A stretch of 64,000 nt of DNA from Pseudomonas zanjanensis (GCF_014268745.2 NZ_JABWRB020000003.1:248001-312000); one strand, 5' to 3'; counted from the first letter of the stretch, positions 45,074 through 54,775 are shown. A program made the numbers and translations. The notes: generated by a model not told the origin, from the sequence alone.

Positions 45074-47359
45074 ATGAATGATCTGGCCAACTCCACAATG
45101 ACTACGACTTCCCCTCCCAAGCGCATTGACTTCAATACGCCTGAGCTGCAACGCAAGCGGCGCATCCGCGCGCTCAAGGATCGCCTGACGCGCTGGTATG
45201 TGCTGGTCGGCGGTCTCGCCGTCCTGGCAGCCATCACGCTGATTTTCTTTTTCCTGGCCTACGTGGTGCTGCCCCTGTTCCAGGGCGCGGACCTGACCGC
45301 CAAGGATTCGATCACCCCGGCCTGGATGCAAGACGCCGGCAAACCGCTGATGATCGCCATCGAAGAACAGAACCAAGTGGCCATGCGCGTTTCCGACAAG
45401 GGCCAGGCACTGTTCTACGAACTCGACAGCGGCGCCGAACTGCGCCGTGTCGACCTGCCGGTTCCTGCCGGCGCCACTGTGGTCTCCATCGCGGAAGACC
45501 AACCCGGCAGCCCACTGGTGGCGATCGGCCTGTCCAACGGCCAGGCCCTGGTGTTCCGCCACACCTATAAAGTCAGCTATCCCGACGGCAAGAAAACCAT
45601 TTCGCCCGCCATCGAATACCCTTACGGCGAGGCGCCGATAGCGTTGAACGAGCAGGGCGCGCCTTTGGAGCACGTCAGCCTCAACGCCACCGATTCGACC
45701 CTGTTGCTGGCCGGCTCCAGCGGCGCCCAGCTGTATGTACTGTCGCTCACCAGCGAAGAAAACATGATGACCGGTGAAGTCACCAGCGAGCAGACGCGTA
45801 TCGATCTGCCGCAGATGACCGAGCCAGTGAAGAATATTTTCGTCGACCCGCGCCAGCAATGGTTGTACGTGGTCAACGGTCGCGCCCAGGCCGATGTGTT
45901 CAGCCTGCGGGACAAGAGCCTCAACGGTCGCTATAAACTGCTGGAGAACGGCGAGGCCCAAGTCACCGCCGCCGCCCAGTTGGTCGGCGGGATCTCGCTG
46001 ATCATCGGCGACTCCAAGGGCGGCCTGGCCCAGTGGTTCATGGCTCGCGACCCGGACGGCGAGCTGCGCTTCAAACAGATTCGTACCTTCCAGATGGGCA
46101 GCGCGCCCATCGTCGAGATCAGCGCCGAAGAACGTCGCAAGGGGTTTGTGGCGCTCGACGCCGCCGGCAAGCTGGGCGTGTTCCACAGCACCGCCCACCG
46201 CACTCTGCTGGTGGACCAAGTGGTCGACGGCCAAGGCTTGTTCGGCCTGTCGCCACGGGCCAACCGCCTGATCGTCGAACAGGGTGGCAAGCTGCAACCG
46301 TTGACGCTGGAAAACCCGCACCCGGAAGTGTCGTGGAGCGCGTTGTGGAGCAAGGTCTGGTACGAAAACTACGACGAACCTAAATACGTCTGGCAATCGA
46401 CCGCCGCCAACACCGACTTCGAACCCAAGCTGAGCCTTTCGCCGCTGACCTTCGGTACCCTGAAAGCGGCGTTCTACGCGATGCTCCTGGCCGCGCCGCT
46501 GGCGGTGGCCGCGGCGATCTACACCGCCTACTTCATGGCCCCGGGCATGCGTCGCAAGGTCAAGCCGGTGATCGAGCTGATGGAAGCGATGCCGACGGTG
46601 ATCCTCGGTTTCTTCGCCGGCCTGTTCCTGGCGCCGTACGTCGAAGGGCACCTGCCGGGCATCTTCAGTCTGCTGATGTTGCTGCCCATCGGCATCCTGG
46701 TCGCCGGTTTCACCTTCAGTCGCCTGCCGGAATCCATTCGCTTGCGAGTGCCGGACGGTTGGGAAAGCGCCCTCTTGATCCCGGTGATCCTGTTCGTGGG
46801 CTGGCTCTCGCTGTACATGAGCCCGTACATGGAAACCTGGTTCTTCGGCGGCGACATGCGCATGTGGATCTCCCATGACCTGGGCATCACCTACGACCAG
46901 CGCAACGCTTTGGTGGTCGGCCTGGCGATGGGCTTCGCGGTGATCCCGAACATCTACTCCATCGCCGAAGACGCCGTGTTCAGCGTGCCGCGCGGCCTGA
47001 CCCTGGGCTCCCTGGCCCTCGGTGCCACGCCATGGCAGACCATGACTCGCGTGGTGATCCTCACCGCCAGCCCGGGCATTTTCTCGGCGTTGATGATCGG
47101 CATGGGCCGTGCAGTGGGCGAGACCATGATCGTGTTGATGGCCACCGGTAACACGCCGGTCATGGAAATGAACCTGTTCGAAGGCCTGCGCACCTTGGCG
47201 GCCAACGTGGCGGTGGAGATGCCGGAATCCGAAGTCGGCGGCAGCCATTACCGCGTGCTGTTCCTGTCGGCCCTGGTGCTGCTGTTGTTCACCTTCGTCA
47301 TGAACACCCTCGCCGAGCTGATCCGTCAGCGTCTGCGCAAGAAATATTCGTCGCTTTAA
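45074..47359 (+). CDS. pstC: Phosphate ABC transporter permease PstC, enlarged
   Basis: The 761-residue inner-membrane protein has TM1 at about 45-70, then a large non-membrane region (about 75-450) resembling a beta-propeller. The permease core (about 455-755) carries the ABC EAA loop region (ALGATPWQTMTRVVI). It is more than twice the length of the enterobacterial protein; the extra domain should be periplasmic. ATG 45074 (MNDLANS) is used; GTG 45068 is in frame two codons earlier. Confidence 0.93.
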   Translation: MNDLANSTMTTTSPPKRIDFNTPELQRKRRIRALKDRLTRWYVLVGGLAVLAAITLIFFFLAYVVLPLFQGADLTAKDSITPAWMQDAGKPLMIAIEEQNQVAMRVSDKGQALFYELDSGAELRRVDLPVPAGATVVSIAEDQPGSPLVAIGLSNGQALVFRHTYKVSYPDGKKTISPAIEYPYGEAPIALNEQGAPLEHVSLNATDSTLLLAGSSGAQLYVLSLTSEENMMTGEVTSEQTRIDLPQMTEPVKNIFVDPRQQWLYVVNGRAQADVFSLRDKSLNGRYKLLENGEAQVTAAAQLVGGISLIIGDSKGGLAQWFMARDPDGELRFKQIRTFQMGSAPIVEISAEERRKGFVALDAAGKLGVFHSTAHRTLLVDQVVDGQGLFGLSPRANRLIVEQGGKLQPLTLENPHPEVSWSALWSKVWYENYDEPKYVWQSTAANTDFEPKLSLSPLTFGTLKAAFYAMLLAAPLAVAAAIYTAYFMAPGMRRKVKPVIELMEAMPTVILGFFAGLFLAPYVEGHLPGIFSLLMLLPIGILVAGFTFSRLPESIRLRVPDGWESALLIPVILFVGWLSLYMSPYMETWFFGGDMRMWISHDLGITYDQRNALVVGLAMGFAVIPNIYSIAEDAVFSVPRGLTLGSLALGATPWQTMTRVVILTASPGIFSALMIGMGRAVGETMIVLMATGNTPVMEMNLFEGLRTLAANVAVEMPESEVGGSHYRVLFLSALVLLLFTFVMNTLAELIRQRLRKKYSSL

Positions 47360-47374
47360 GAAAGGTAGAAGTCT

Positions 47375-49045
47375 GTGAAACAGAACTCCCTGAAAGGATG
47401 GTTCAAGAGCGGCGCCCCCGGCGTCTGGATCAGCGGTGGCGCAGTGTCCATCGCGGTCATCATGACCATTGGCCTGCTGGCGGTGATCGCCGTGCGCGGC
47501 CTGGGCCACTTCTGGCCGGCGGACCTGATCCACGCCAGCTACAACGTACCGGGCTTGCCTGCGCACCTGGTGGTCGGCGAAGTCGTACAGAAAGAAGAAG
47601 TGCCTCGTGAGCGCCTGAAAAGCGCCGGCCTGCCGGTGCCGGACGAAGGCCCCGAGTTCATGACCCGCGAACTGATCAAGGTCGGCAACCGCGACCTGAA
47701 CGGCACCGACTTCACCTGGATCGTCGGCGATTGGCTGACCAACCAGACGACGCCGCCGGAACTGATGGCCATCGAGCGTCGTGAGTGGGGCAATTTCTAC
47801 GGCTACCTGGTCAACGTCAAGGAAGGCGGCAAGGTCATCGCCGAAGGCGAGGCCGCCTGGCCGCAACTGCAGGCTCGGGTACAGCGCGTCAACCAGTTGG
47901 CCGCCGAGCTCAAGACCCTGGAAAAAGTCGACATCGGCGCCATCAACGCCGGCCTGGAGCGTATCCGCCTGCACGGTCGTAAATTGGAACTGGACGGCAA
48001 GCTCGACGCCGCCGCCCAGGCCGACCTGGAAAGCGAACGCGCCGAACTCAACGCCCGCTACAAGGACATCGAAGCGCGCCTGGCCGACCTGCATGCGCAG
48101 TTCAACCGCGACAGCCTGACGGCCCGCGATGCCAACGGCAAGGAAGTGGAAATCGAAATCGGCAAAGTGGTGCACGCCTACCAGCCAAACGGCATGGGCA
48201 CGTTCACCAAGATGGGTTTCTATTTCAGCAAGGTCTGGGAATTCCTCAGCGACGACCCGCGTGAAGCCAACACCGAAGGTGGCATCTTCCCGGCGATTTT
48301 CGGCACCGTGATGATGACCCTGATCATGGCGATGATCGTCACGCCGTTCGGCGTGCTGGCAGCTGTCTACCTGCGTGAATATGCCCGCCAAGGCACGATG
48401 ACCCGCTTGATCCGCATCGCGGTGAACAACCTCGCCGGCGTTCCGGCCATTGTCTACGGTGTGTTCGGCCTGGGTTTCTTCGTCTATGTGCTGGGCGGTT
48501 CGGTCGACCGTTTGTTCTTCCCCGAAGCCTTGCCGGCGCCGACCTTCGGCACCCCGGGCCTGCTCTGGGCGTCCCTGACCCTGGCGCTGCTGGCGGTGCC
48601 GGTGGTGATCGTGGCCACTGAAGAAGGCCTGGCGCGGATCCCGCGCACCGTGCGCGAAGGCTCCCTGGCCCTCGGCGCGACCAAGGCCGAGACCTTGTGG
48701 AAAATCGTCCTGCCGATGGCGAGCCCGGCGATGATGACCGGGATGATCCTTGCCGTGGCCCGTGCCGCCGGTGAAGTGGCACCGTTGATGCTGGTGGGCG
48801 TGGTGAAGCTGGCCCCGTCGCTGCCGCTGGACGGTAACTACCCGTACCTGCACCTGGACCAGAAGATCATGCACCTGGGCTTCCATATCTATGACGTCGG
48901 CTTCCAGAGCCCGAACGTCGAGGCAGCGCGGCCGTTGGTCTACGCCACGGCACTGCTGCTGGTGCTGGTGATCGCCACCCTCAACCTGTCGGCGGTGTGG
49001 ATCCGTAACCACCTGCGCGAAAAATACAAAGCACTGGATAGTTGA
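47375..49045 (+). CDS. pstA: Phosphate ABC transporter permease PstA, enlarged
   Basis: The 556-residue permease has TM1 at about 20-45, then a periplasmic insert (about 50-295) with a long charged helical stretch (about 160-250) that looks like a coiled coil. A permease core follows with SLALGATKAETLWKIVLP as the EAA loop. The start is GTG 47375 after AAAGG. Like PstC it is nearly twice the usual length. Confidence 0.93.
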   Translation: MKQNSLKGWFKSGAPGVWISGGAVSIAVIMTIGLLAVIAVRGLGHFWPADLIHASYNVPGLPAHLVVGEVVQKEEVPRERLKSAGLPVPDEGPEFMTRELIKVGNRDLNGTDFTWIVGDWLTNQTTPPELMAIERREWGNFYGYLVNVKEGGKVIAEGEAAWPQLQARVQRVNQLAAELKTLEKVDIGAINAGLERIRLHGRKLELDGKLDAAAQADLESERAELNARYKDIEARLADLHAQFNRDSLTARDANGKEVEIEIGKVVHAYQPNGMGTFTKMGFYFSKVWEFLSDDPREANTEGGIFPAIFGTVMMTLIMAMIVTPFGVLAAVYLREYARQGTMTRLIRIAVNNLAGVPAIVYGVFGLGFFVYVLGGSVDRLFFPEALPAPTFGTPGLLWASLTLALLAVPVVIVATEEGLARIPRTVREGSLALGATKAETLWKIVLPMASPAMMTGMILAVARAAGEVAPLMLVGVVKLAPSLPLDGNYPYLHLDQKIMHLGFHIYDVGFQSPNVEAARPLVYATALLLVLVIATLNLSAVWIRNHLREKYKALDS

Positions 49046-49051
49046 TTTTCA

Positions 49052-49141
49052 TGTGGGAGCGGGCTTGCTCGCGAAGACGGCGGCACATCCAATAGAGATG
49101 CAAGCTGAGACACCGCTTTCGCGAGCAAGCCCGCTCCCACA
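49052..49141. repeat. REP pair between pstA and pstB
   Basis: Inverted GTGGGAGCGGGCTTGCTCGC units begin 7 bp after the pstA stop and lie inside the operon. The hairpin may protect upstream mRNA or reduce downstream pstB expression. Confidence 0.85.
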
Positions 49142-49209
49142 AATACACAGATTGGCGTGGCCACTCGGGTGGCCAACCAAACCGAATTTGTTAGCACAGG
49201 GAGCCTCCC

Positions 49210-50043
49210 ATGCAACACGAAGCACATACACACGGCATCAACATGTCGGCCCTGGGCCGCGACAAGCAGAGCCTGGACCTGGCCCAGGAAACCGTCGCCA
49301 TCGAAGTGCCCGGCCTGAACCTGTTCTACGGCGAGAAACAGGCACTGTACGACGTCAGCCTGAATATCCCGAAACAGCGCGTCACCGCGTTCATCGGCCC
49401 GTCGGGTTGCGGCAAGTCGACCTTGCTGCGCACCTTCAACCGCATGAACGATCTGGTGGACGGCTGCCGCGTCGAAGGTGAAATCAACCTCTACGGCAAC
49501 AACATCTACCGCAAGGGCGAAGACGTGGCCGAGCTGCGTCGTCGCGTCGGCATGGTGTTCCAGAAGCCTAACCCGTTTCCGAAAACCATCTACGAGAACG
49601 TGGTCTACGGCCTGCGCATCCAGGGCATCAACAAAAAGCGCGTCCTCGACGAAGCCGTGGAATGGGCCCTCAAGGGCGCGGCACTGTGGGATGAGGTCAA
49701 GGACCGTCTGCATGAGTCGGCCCTGGGCCTGTCCGGTGGTCAGCAGCAGCGCCTGGTGATCGCCCGTACCATCGCCGTGGAGCCGGAAGTGCTGCTGCTC
49801 GACGAACCCTGCTCGGCCCTGGACCCGATCTCGACGCTGAAAGTCGAAGAGCTGATCTACGAGCTCAAGTCCAAGTTCACCATCGTCATCGTGACCCACA
49901 ACATGCAGCAGGCGGCGCGGGTGTCCGACTACACCGCGTTCATGTACATGGGCAAACTGGTGGAATTTGGCGATACCGATACGCTGTTCACCAATCCGGC
50001 CAAGAAACAGACCGAAGACTACATCACGGGTCGCTACGGCTAG
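49210..50043 (+). CDS. pstB: Phosphate ABC transporter ATP-binding protein
   Basis: The 277-residue ATPase has Walker A GPSGCGKST, the signature LSGGQQQR, Walker B VLLLDEPCSALDP and the H-loop VTHNM. It energises PstCA and takes part in PhoR signalling. GGGAGCC precedes the ATG. It carries an N-terminal extension of about 25 residues before the ABC domain, as in other pseudomonads. Confidence 0.95.
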   Translation: MQHEAHTHGINMSALGRDKQSLDLAQETVAIEVPGLNLFYGEKQALYDVSLNIPKQRVTAFIGPSGCGKSTLLRTFNRMNDLVDGCRVEGEINLYGNNIYRKGEDVAELRRRVGMVFQKPNPFPKTIYENVVYGLRIQGINKKRVLDEAVEWALKGAALWDEVKDRLHESALGLSGGQQQRLVIARTIAVEPEVLLLDEPCSALDPISTLKVEELIYELKSKFTIVIVTHNMQQAARVSDYTAFMYMGKLVEFGDTDTLFTNPAKKQTEDYITGRYG

Positions 50044-50049
50044 CCGTAG

Positions 50050-50146
50050 AGCCGCCAGCGTCAAGCTGCGAGCGGCAAGTAAAAGCGAACCGAGTAACGA
50101 CACACATCAGCTTGCAGCTTGTAGCTTGCAGCTCACAGCTTTTGCG
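50050..50146. repeat. AGCTTGCAGCTTG-type palindromic repeat between pstB and phoU
   Basis: CAAGCTGCGAGCGGCAAG is followed by CAGCTTGCAGCTTGTAGCTT, both of which can pair with each other. A relative of the same element lies between phoB and phoR (56115-56198). It is unrelated to the REP classes. Confidence 0.65.
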
Positions 50147-50156
50147 GAGCAAAACC

Positions 50157-50918
50157 ATGATTTCGAAGGAAGGCCTTACTCACCACATTTCCGCACAGTT
50201 CAATGCCGAGCTTGAGGAAGTGCGCAGTCACTTGCTGGCCATGGGCGGGCTGGTGGAAAAGCAGGTCAACGACGCGGTGACCGCGCTGATCGAGGCCGAC
50301 TCCGGCCTGGCCCAGCAGGTGCGCGAAATCGATGACCAGATCAACCAGATGGAACGCAACATCGACGAAGAGTGCCTGCGTATCCTGGCCCGTCGCCAGC
50401 CGGCTGCGTCCGACCTGCGGCTGATCATCAGCATCTCCAAGTCGGTCATCGACCTTGAGCGGATCGGCGACGAAGCCACCAAGATCGCTCGTCGCGCCAT
50501 CCAGTTGTGCGAAGAAGGCGAAGCGCCGCGTGGTTACGTCGAGGTTCGCCACATTGGCGACCAGGTGCGCAACATGGTTCGCGACGCGCTGGATGCCTTT
50601 GCCCGCTTCGACGCCGACCTGGCGTTGTCGGTGGCCCAGTACGACAAGATCATCGATCGCGAATACAAGACCGCCCTGCGCGAGCTGGCGACCTACATGA
50701 TGGAAGACCCGCGTTCCATCTCCCGGGTGTTGAGCATTATCTGGGTGCTGCGTTCCTTGGAGCGTATCGGCGATCATGCGCGCAACATCTCGGAACTTGT
50801 CATCTACCTGGTGCGCGGCACCGATGTGCGCCATATGGGGCTCAAGCGCATGAAGGAAGAAGTTGAGGGCACCCTGTCCGAAACCGCTAATGTTCCGGGC
50901 GCAACTGACGATAAGTAA
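50157..50918 (+). CDS. phoU: Phosphate signalling complex protein PhoU
   Basis: The 253-residue protein has two PhoU three-helix repeats, each with an acidic metal-binding (E/D)xxxD pattern such as DLERIGDEATKIA and SLERIGDHARNIS. It links Pst transport to inhibition of PhoR kinase activity. ATG 50157 (MISKEG) follows GCGGAGC. It is the last gene of pstCAB-phoU. Confidence 0.95.
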   Translation: MISKEGLTHHISAQFNAELEEVRSHLLAMGGLVEKQVNDAVTALIEADSGLAQQVREIDDQINQMERNIDEECLRILARRQPAASDLRLIISISKSVIDLERIGDEATKIARRAIQLCEEGEAPRGYVEVRHIGDQVRNMVRDALDAFARFDADLALSVAQYDKIIDREYKTALRELATYMMEDPRSISRVLSIIWVLRSLERIGDHARNISELVIYLVRGTDVRHMGLKRMKEEVEGTLSETANVPGATDDK

Positions 50919-50934
50919 GATTGCCAAGAAAAGC

Positions 50935-50962
50935 GCCCGGCCTTCTGGTCGGGCTTTTTTTT
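50935..50962 (+). terminator. Intrinsic terminator of the pst-phoU operon
   Basis: GCCCGGCC and GGTCGGGC form an 8-bp stem (one G-T pair) with loop TTCT and eight T, 16 bp after the phoU stop. Confidence 0.9.
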
Positions 50963-51086
50963 GGATTTTTTTTCATCGAAAGCAGCACCCCGCGAACGAA
51001 AAGTCCCGGCGTGACTGAAGGTTTTTTGGCAATGTGCCATCAGTAAAAGCGGTATGCTTGCCGGGATTTTTTAGAGGTGTATCTGG

Positions 51087-52034
51087 ATGAGTAAGGTCAG
51101 TGTGTTGGTCGTGGACGATGCTTCGTTCATTCGTGACCTGGTGAAGAAGTGCCTGCGCAACTACTTCCCGGGCGTGCGTATCGAAGACGCGGTGAACGGC
51201 AAGAAAGCCCAGGCCCTGCTGGCTCGCGAGGCGTTCGACCTGGTGCTGTGCGATTGGGAAATGCCGGAAATGTCCGGCCTGGAACTGCTGACCTGGTGCC
51301 GCCAGCAGGACAATCTCAAGGGCATGCCGTTCGTGATGGTGACCAGCCGCGGCGACAAGGAAAACGTGGTACAGGCGATCCAGGCCGGCGTTTCCGGCTA
51401 TGTCAGCAAGCCGTTCACCAACGAGCAGTTGCTGACCAAGGTCAAGCAGGCCCTGCACAAGGTCGGCAAGCTCGACACGCTGATGAACAGCGCTCCGACC
51501 AAGATGAACTCGGCGTTCGGCAATGACTCCCTCAGCGCCCTGACGGGCGGCAAGGCTCCGGTGGCGGCGGTTGCGTCGGCGCCAGCGGTAAATCCGTTTG
51601 CCAAACCGGCTGCCGCTCCCGCCGCTGCTGCTGCTCCGGCTCGTGGTTTGCTCAACAGCCCACCGGTTAAGGCACCGGTGGCCGCCGCTTCGACGGCCAA
51701 TCGCGGCCAAGGCCAGTTGCGCCTGTCCAGTGGCACCCAGCAATGCGTGATCAAGGCCCTGAGCCTCAAGGAAGCGCTGCTGGTGGTCAAACGCTCCGAC
51801 ACCCTGCCGCAAGTACTCGAAGGCGCGGTGCTGGACATGGAACAGGGCGACAACGCCGAAACCGCGCGTCTCAACGGCTATTTGCACGCCATCGTCGCCC
51901 ATGAGCAGACGCCCGACAGCGAATGGCTGCAACTGACGTTCCGCTTCGTCGACAAAGACCCGCAGAAGCTCGACTACATCTCCCGCCTGATCGCCCGCGG
52001 CACGGCGCAGAAGCACTTCGTACCGGGCGCCTGA
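51087..52034 (+). CDS. CheY-like response regulator with C-terminal PilZ-like domain
   Basis: The 315-residue protein has a receiver domain at about 5-125 with phospho-acceptor Asp56 (LVLCDWEMPEMSG) and Lys in VSKPF. A long Ala/Pro-rich linker covers about 155-205. The C-terminal domain (about 210-300) is only loosely PilZ-like; a typical RxxxR...DxSxxG motif is not evident. No DNA-binding domain is present, so output is probably by protein interaction. It lies between phoU and an M23 peptidase as a single gene. Confidence 0.85.
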   Translation: MSKVSVLVVDDASFIRDLVKKCLRNYFPGVRIEDAVNGKKAQALLAREAFDLVLCDWEMPEMSGLELLTWCRQQDNLKGMPFVMVTSRGDKENVVQAIQAGVSGYVSKPFTNEQLLTKVKQALHKVGKLDTLMNSAPTKMNSAFGNDSLSALTGGKAPVAAVASAPAVNPFAKPAAAPAAAAAPARGLLNSPPVKAPVAAASTANRGQGQLRLSSGTQQCVIKALSLKEALLVVKRSDTLPQVLEGAVLDMEQGDNAETARLNGYLHAIVAHEQTPDSEWLQLTFRFVDKDPQKLDYISRLIARGTAQKHFVPGA

Positions 52035-52058
52035 TTCGGCGGCGCCCTTCAGGCCGCT

Positions 52059-52152
52059 ATCGCGAGCAGGCTCGCTCCCACAGTGATCTCAGTTGTTCAC
52101 AAAATTTGTGTCCACAGCAGATCCCCCTGTGGGAGCGAGCCTGCTCGCGATG
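52059..52152. repeat. REP pair, GAGCAGGCTCGCTCCCACA type
   Basis: Inverted units at 52059-52082 and 52129-52152 have a 46-bp spacer without other structure. Confidence 0.82.
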
Positions 52153-52271
52153 GGGCCATCAGCTTTAACAGCAATCACTGATCCAATTTTGAAACATCCG
52201 TCGACTACGCTGGTCCATCCCAGCTGCTAGGCTGCTGTACAGGCCTTCATTTATCGACAGAATTCTTGCCC

Positions 52272-53168
52272 ATGCTCGTGCCGTTGCTGTTCGCCTGTGG
52301 TCTCGTCCTGGCCGCCACCCCGGCCATGGCCATGACCATCTACAAATCCACCGATGCCAATGGCGTGGTGTCCTATAGCGACCGTCCCAGCAGGGGCGCC
52401 CAGGTGTTCGTGTTCCGCGACCGCATGGTCGAACGCCTGGAGCGCCAGGTGTTTCTCGATATCAAGAAGCAGAATGGCGCGGACGCGGTGTTCGTGCGCA
52501 ACGATTTGTACGCGCCGGTGGAGATCGAGTTGAGTTTCGCCGGGCTGCGCAATGTCAGCGGGGCACCGAGCCGGCCGATTCGTCGGGTGCTGCCGGCACG
52601 CAGCAACCTGCGCCTGGCGCTGTTGACGGCTACCCGGCCCGGCCGGCCGCTGGTGTATACCCCAAGGTTCGAATATTCCCTGGGCGACCCTGCAGGCGAC
52701 GCCGAGGCCTATCGATACCCGCTGCCTTGGCGCGGCGGGCCATTCCGGCTGAGCCAAGGCGCCAACGGCCAATATAGCCATTACGGCCCGAAGAACCGCT
52801 ACGCCATGGACATCGCCATGCCCGTCGGCACGCCGATCATCGCCGCGCGGGGAGGCGTGGTGATCAAGACCGAAAACGAACAGACCGGCCGCGGGGACGA
52901 CCCAGCGGGCAACTTCGTGCGGGTGCTGCACGACGACGGCACCATGGGCGTCTACCTGCACCTGCAGAAAGGTTCGGTGAGCGTACGGGAAGGGCAGCGG
53001 GTCGCGGTGGGCACGCCGTTGGCGTTGTCGGGCAATACCGGCAACAGTTCAGGCCCGCACCTGCATTTCGTGGTGCAGCGCAATACCGGGTTGGGGCTGG
53101 TGTCGATCCCCTACCAGTTCAATCAACCGGTGGGCGACTTGCCCAACTTTGCGTTGGGCAAGCAGTAG
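52272..53168 (+). CDS. M23 family peptidoglycan endopeptidase with N-terminal DUF4124-like region
   Basis: The 298-residue exported protein has a signal peptide (about 1-22, ending PAMA). MTIYKSTDANGVVSYSDRPS follows, typical of DUF4124-like N-termini. The LytM domain (about 170-285) has zinc ligands His and Asp in HYGPKNRYAMD and HLHF as the second motif. It is predicted to cut peptide crosslinks of peptidoglycan in the periplasm. ATG 52272 is preferred to TTG 52266. Confidence 0.9.
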   Translation: MLVPLLFACGLVLAATPAMAMTIYKSTDANGVVSYSDRPSRGAQVFVFRDRMVERLERQVFLDIKKQNGADAVFVRNDLYAPVEIELSFAGLRNVSGAPSRPIRRVLPARSNLRLALLTATRPGRPLVYTPRFEYSLGDPAGDAEAYRYPLPWRGGPFRLSQGANGQYSHYGPKNRYAMDIAMPVGTPIIAARGGVVIKTENEQTGRGDDPAGNFVRVLHDDGTMGVYLHLQKGSVSVREGQRVAVGTPLALSGNTGNSSGPHLHFVVQRNTGLGLVSIPYQFNQPVGDLPNFALGKQ

Positions 53169-53192
53169 CGCTATAGATTCGGGAGGCTTTTT

Positions 53193-53285
53193 GTGGCGAG
53201 GGAGCTTGCTCCCGCTCGGCTGCGAAGCAGTCGTCGCTTTTGGGGGCCGCTTCGCGACCCAGCGGGAGCAAGCTCCCTCGCCACA
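53193..53285. repeat. REP pair, GGCGAGGGAGCTTGCTCCCGCT type
   Basis: Inverted units are separated by GCTGCGAAGCAG and GCCGCTTCGCGA. They lie in the convergent gap between the M23 and CorC/HlyC genes. Confidence 0.85.
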
Positions 53286-53321
53286 GCGGGTTATGCCTTC
53301 AACTTGCGGGAAGTTTGATGC

Positions 53322-54662
53322 TCAATCGAGCATCAACACCTTCGCCAGGATGATCTTCGGCCCTTTCATCTTCTTGATGATGATCCGCAGGCCTTCGACT
53401 TCCAGCACCTCTTCCTCTTCCGGCACGCGCTTGAGGGTTTCATAGACCAGCCCGGCCAGGGTTTCGGCTTCGATGTGGTCCAGGTCGATCCCCAGCAGGC
53501 GCTCGACCTTGAACAGCGGCGTGTCGCCACGTACCAGCAGCTTGCCCGGCTGGTAGGCCAGGATCCCGCGTTCGGCCTTGCGGTGTTCGTCCTGGATGTC
53601 ACCTACCAGCACTTCCAACACGTCTTCCATGGTCAGGTAGCCGATGATGTTGCCGTCGGCTTCCTCGACCACGGCGAAGTGCGAGCCGCCCTTGCGGAAC
53701 TGCTCCAGCAACTGCGACAGCGGCATGTGCCGCGACACGCGCTCCAGCGGCCGGGTCAGTTCGGCCAGGTTGAACGATTCGGGAATGTGGTCCAGGGCCG
53801 CCAGTTCCAGCAGCAGGTCCTTGATGTGCAGCAGGCCGACGAACTCCTGGCGCTCGCTGTCGTACACCGGATAACGGCTGAACTTGTGGCGACGGAACAT
53901 CGCCAGGATTTCCTTGAGGGGCGCGTTGAACTCCAGCGTCACCAGGTCTTCCCGGGAATTGGCCCAGTCCACCACTTCCAGCTCGCCCATTTCCACGGCC
54001 GAGGCCAGCACGCGCATGCCTTGGTCGCTCGGGTCCTGGCCCCGGCTGGAGTGCAGGATCAGCTTCAGTTCTTCGCGGCTGTAATGGTGTTCGTGATGGG
54101 GCCCGGGCTCGCCTTGGCCGGCGATGCGCAAGATGGCGTTGGCGCTGGCGTTGAGCAGGTAGATCGCCGGATACATGGCCCAGTAGAACAGGTACAGCGG
54201 CACGGCGGTCCACAACGACAGCAGCTCGGGTTTGCGGATGGCCCAGGATTTGGGCGCCAGTTCACCGACCACGATGTGCAGGTACGAAATGATGAAGAAC
54301 GCGGTGAAGAACGACACGCCTTTGATCACTTCCGGCGACTGCACGCCAATCGCGCCCAGCAACGGCTCGAGGATGTGGGCAAACGCTGGCTCACCGACCC
54401 AGCCCAGGCCCAGGGATGCCAGGGTGATACCCAGCTGGCATGCCGACAGGTAAGCGTCGAGCTGGCTGTGGACGGTGCGCAGGATATGCCCGCGCCAGCC
54501 GTTCTGCTCGGCGATGGCCTCGACCCGGGTCGAACGCAGCTTGACCATGGCGAATTCGGCCGCAACGAAAAATCCGTTGAGCAGAACCAGGATCAGAGCA
54601 AAAAGAATCATGCCGAATTCGGCGAAGAGTGTGACGAGGGACAAGCCAGGGGAAGGGTCCAT
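53322..54662 (-). CDS. CNNM/CorC-HlyC family membrane protein
   Basis: The 446-residue protein has an N-terminal DUF21 membrane domain (about 10-200, FVAAEFAMVKLRSTRVE). Paired CBS domains follow (about 215-345, including FVGLLHIKDLL and GYLTMEDVLEVLVGDI) and a C-terminal CorC_HlyC domain (about 360-440). These proteins are linked to magnesium/cobalt efflux or transport; substrate and direction are not settled. It lies 113 bp downstream of phoR on the same strand. Confidence 0.9.
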   Translation of the reverse strand: MDPSPGLSLVTLFAEFGMILFALILVLLNGFFVAAEFAMVKLRSTRVEAIAEQNGWRGHILRTVHSQLDAYLSACQLGITLASLGLGWVGEPAFAHILEPLLGAIGVQSPEVIKGVSFFTAFFIISYLHIVVGELAPKSWAIRKPELLSLWTAVPLYLFYWAMYPAIYLLNASANAILRIAGQGEPGPHHEHHYSREELKLILHSSRGQDPSDQGMRVLASAVEMGELEVVDWANSREDLVTLEFNAPLKEILAMFRRHKFSRYPVYDSERQEFVGLLHIKDLLLELAALDHIPESFNLAELTRPLERVSRHMPLSQLLEQFRKGGSHFAVVEEADGNIIGYLTMEDVLEVLVGDIQDEHRKAERGILAYQPGKLLVRGDTPLFKVERLLGIDLDHIEAETLAGLVYETLKRVPEEEEVLEVEGLRIIIKKMKGPKIILAKVLMLD

Positions 54663-54775
54663 GATGGGGTTTTGCGGGTTCCGAATAGTCGTAGGAATTG
54701 AAAATGAGCGCCTGAAAAGGCAGGCGCAAGTCAGTCAATGTAGCGGCTGACTCGGCGATTGCCTAGGGGGCGCTT

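Noticed and set aside
45026..49012. 1328-codon minus-strand frame across pstC and pstA
   Set aside because: It is an antisense shadow of two recognised permeases; its composition is rich in His, Gln and Arg with no domain.
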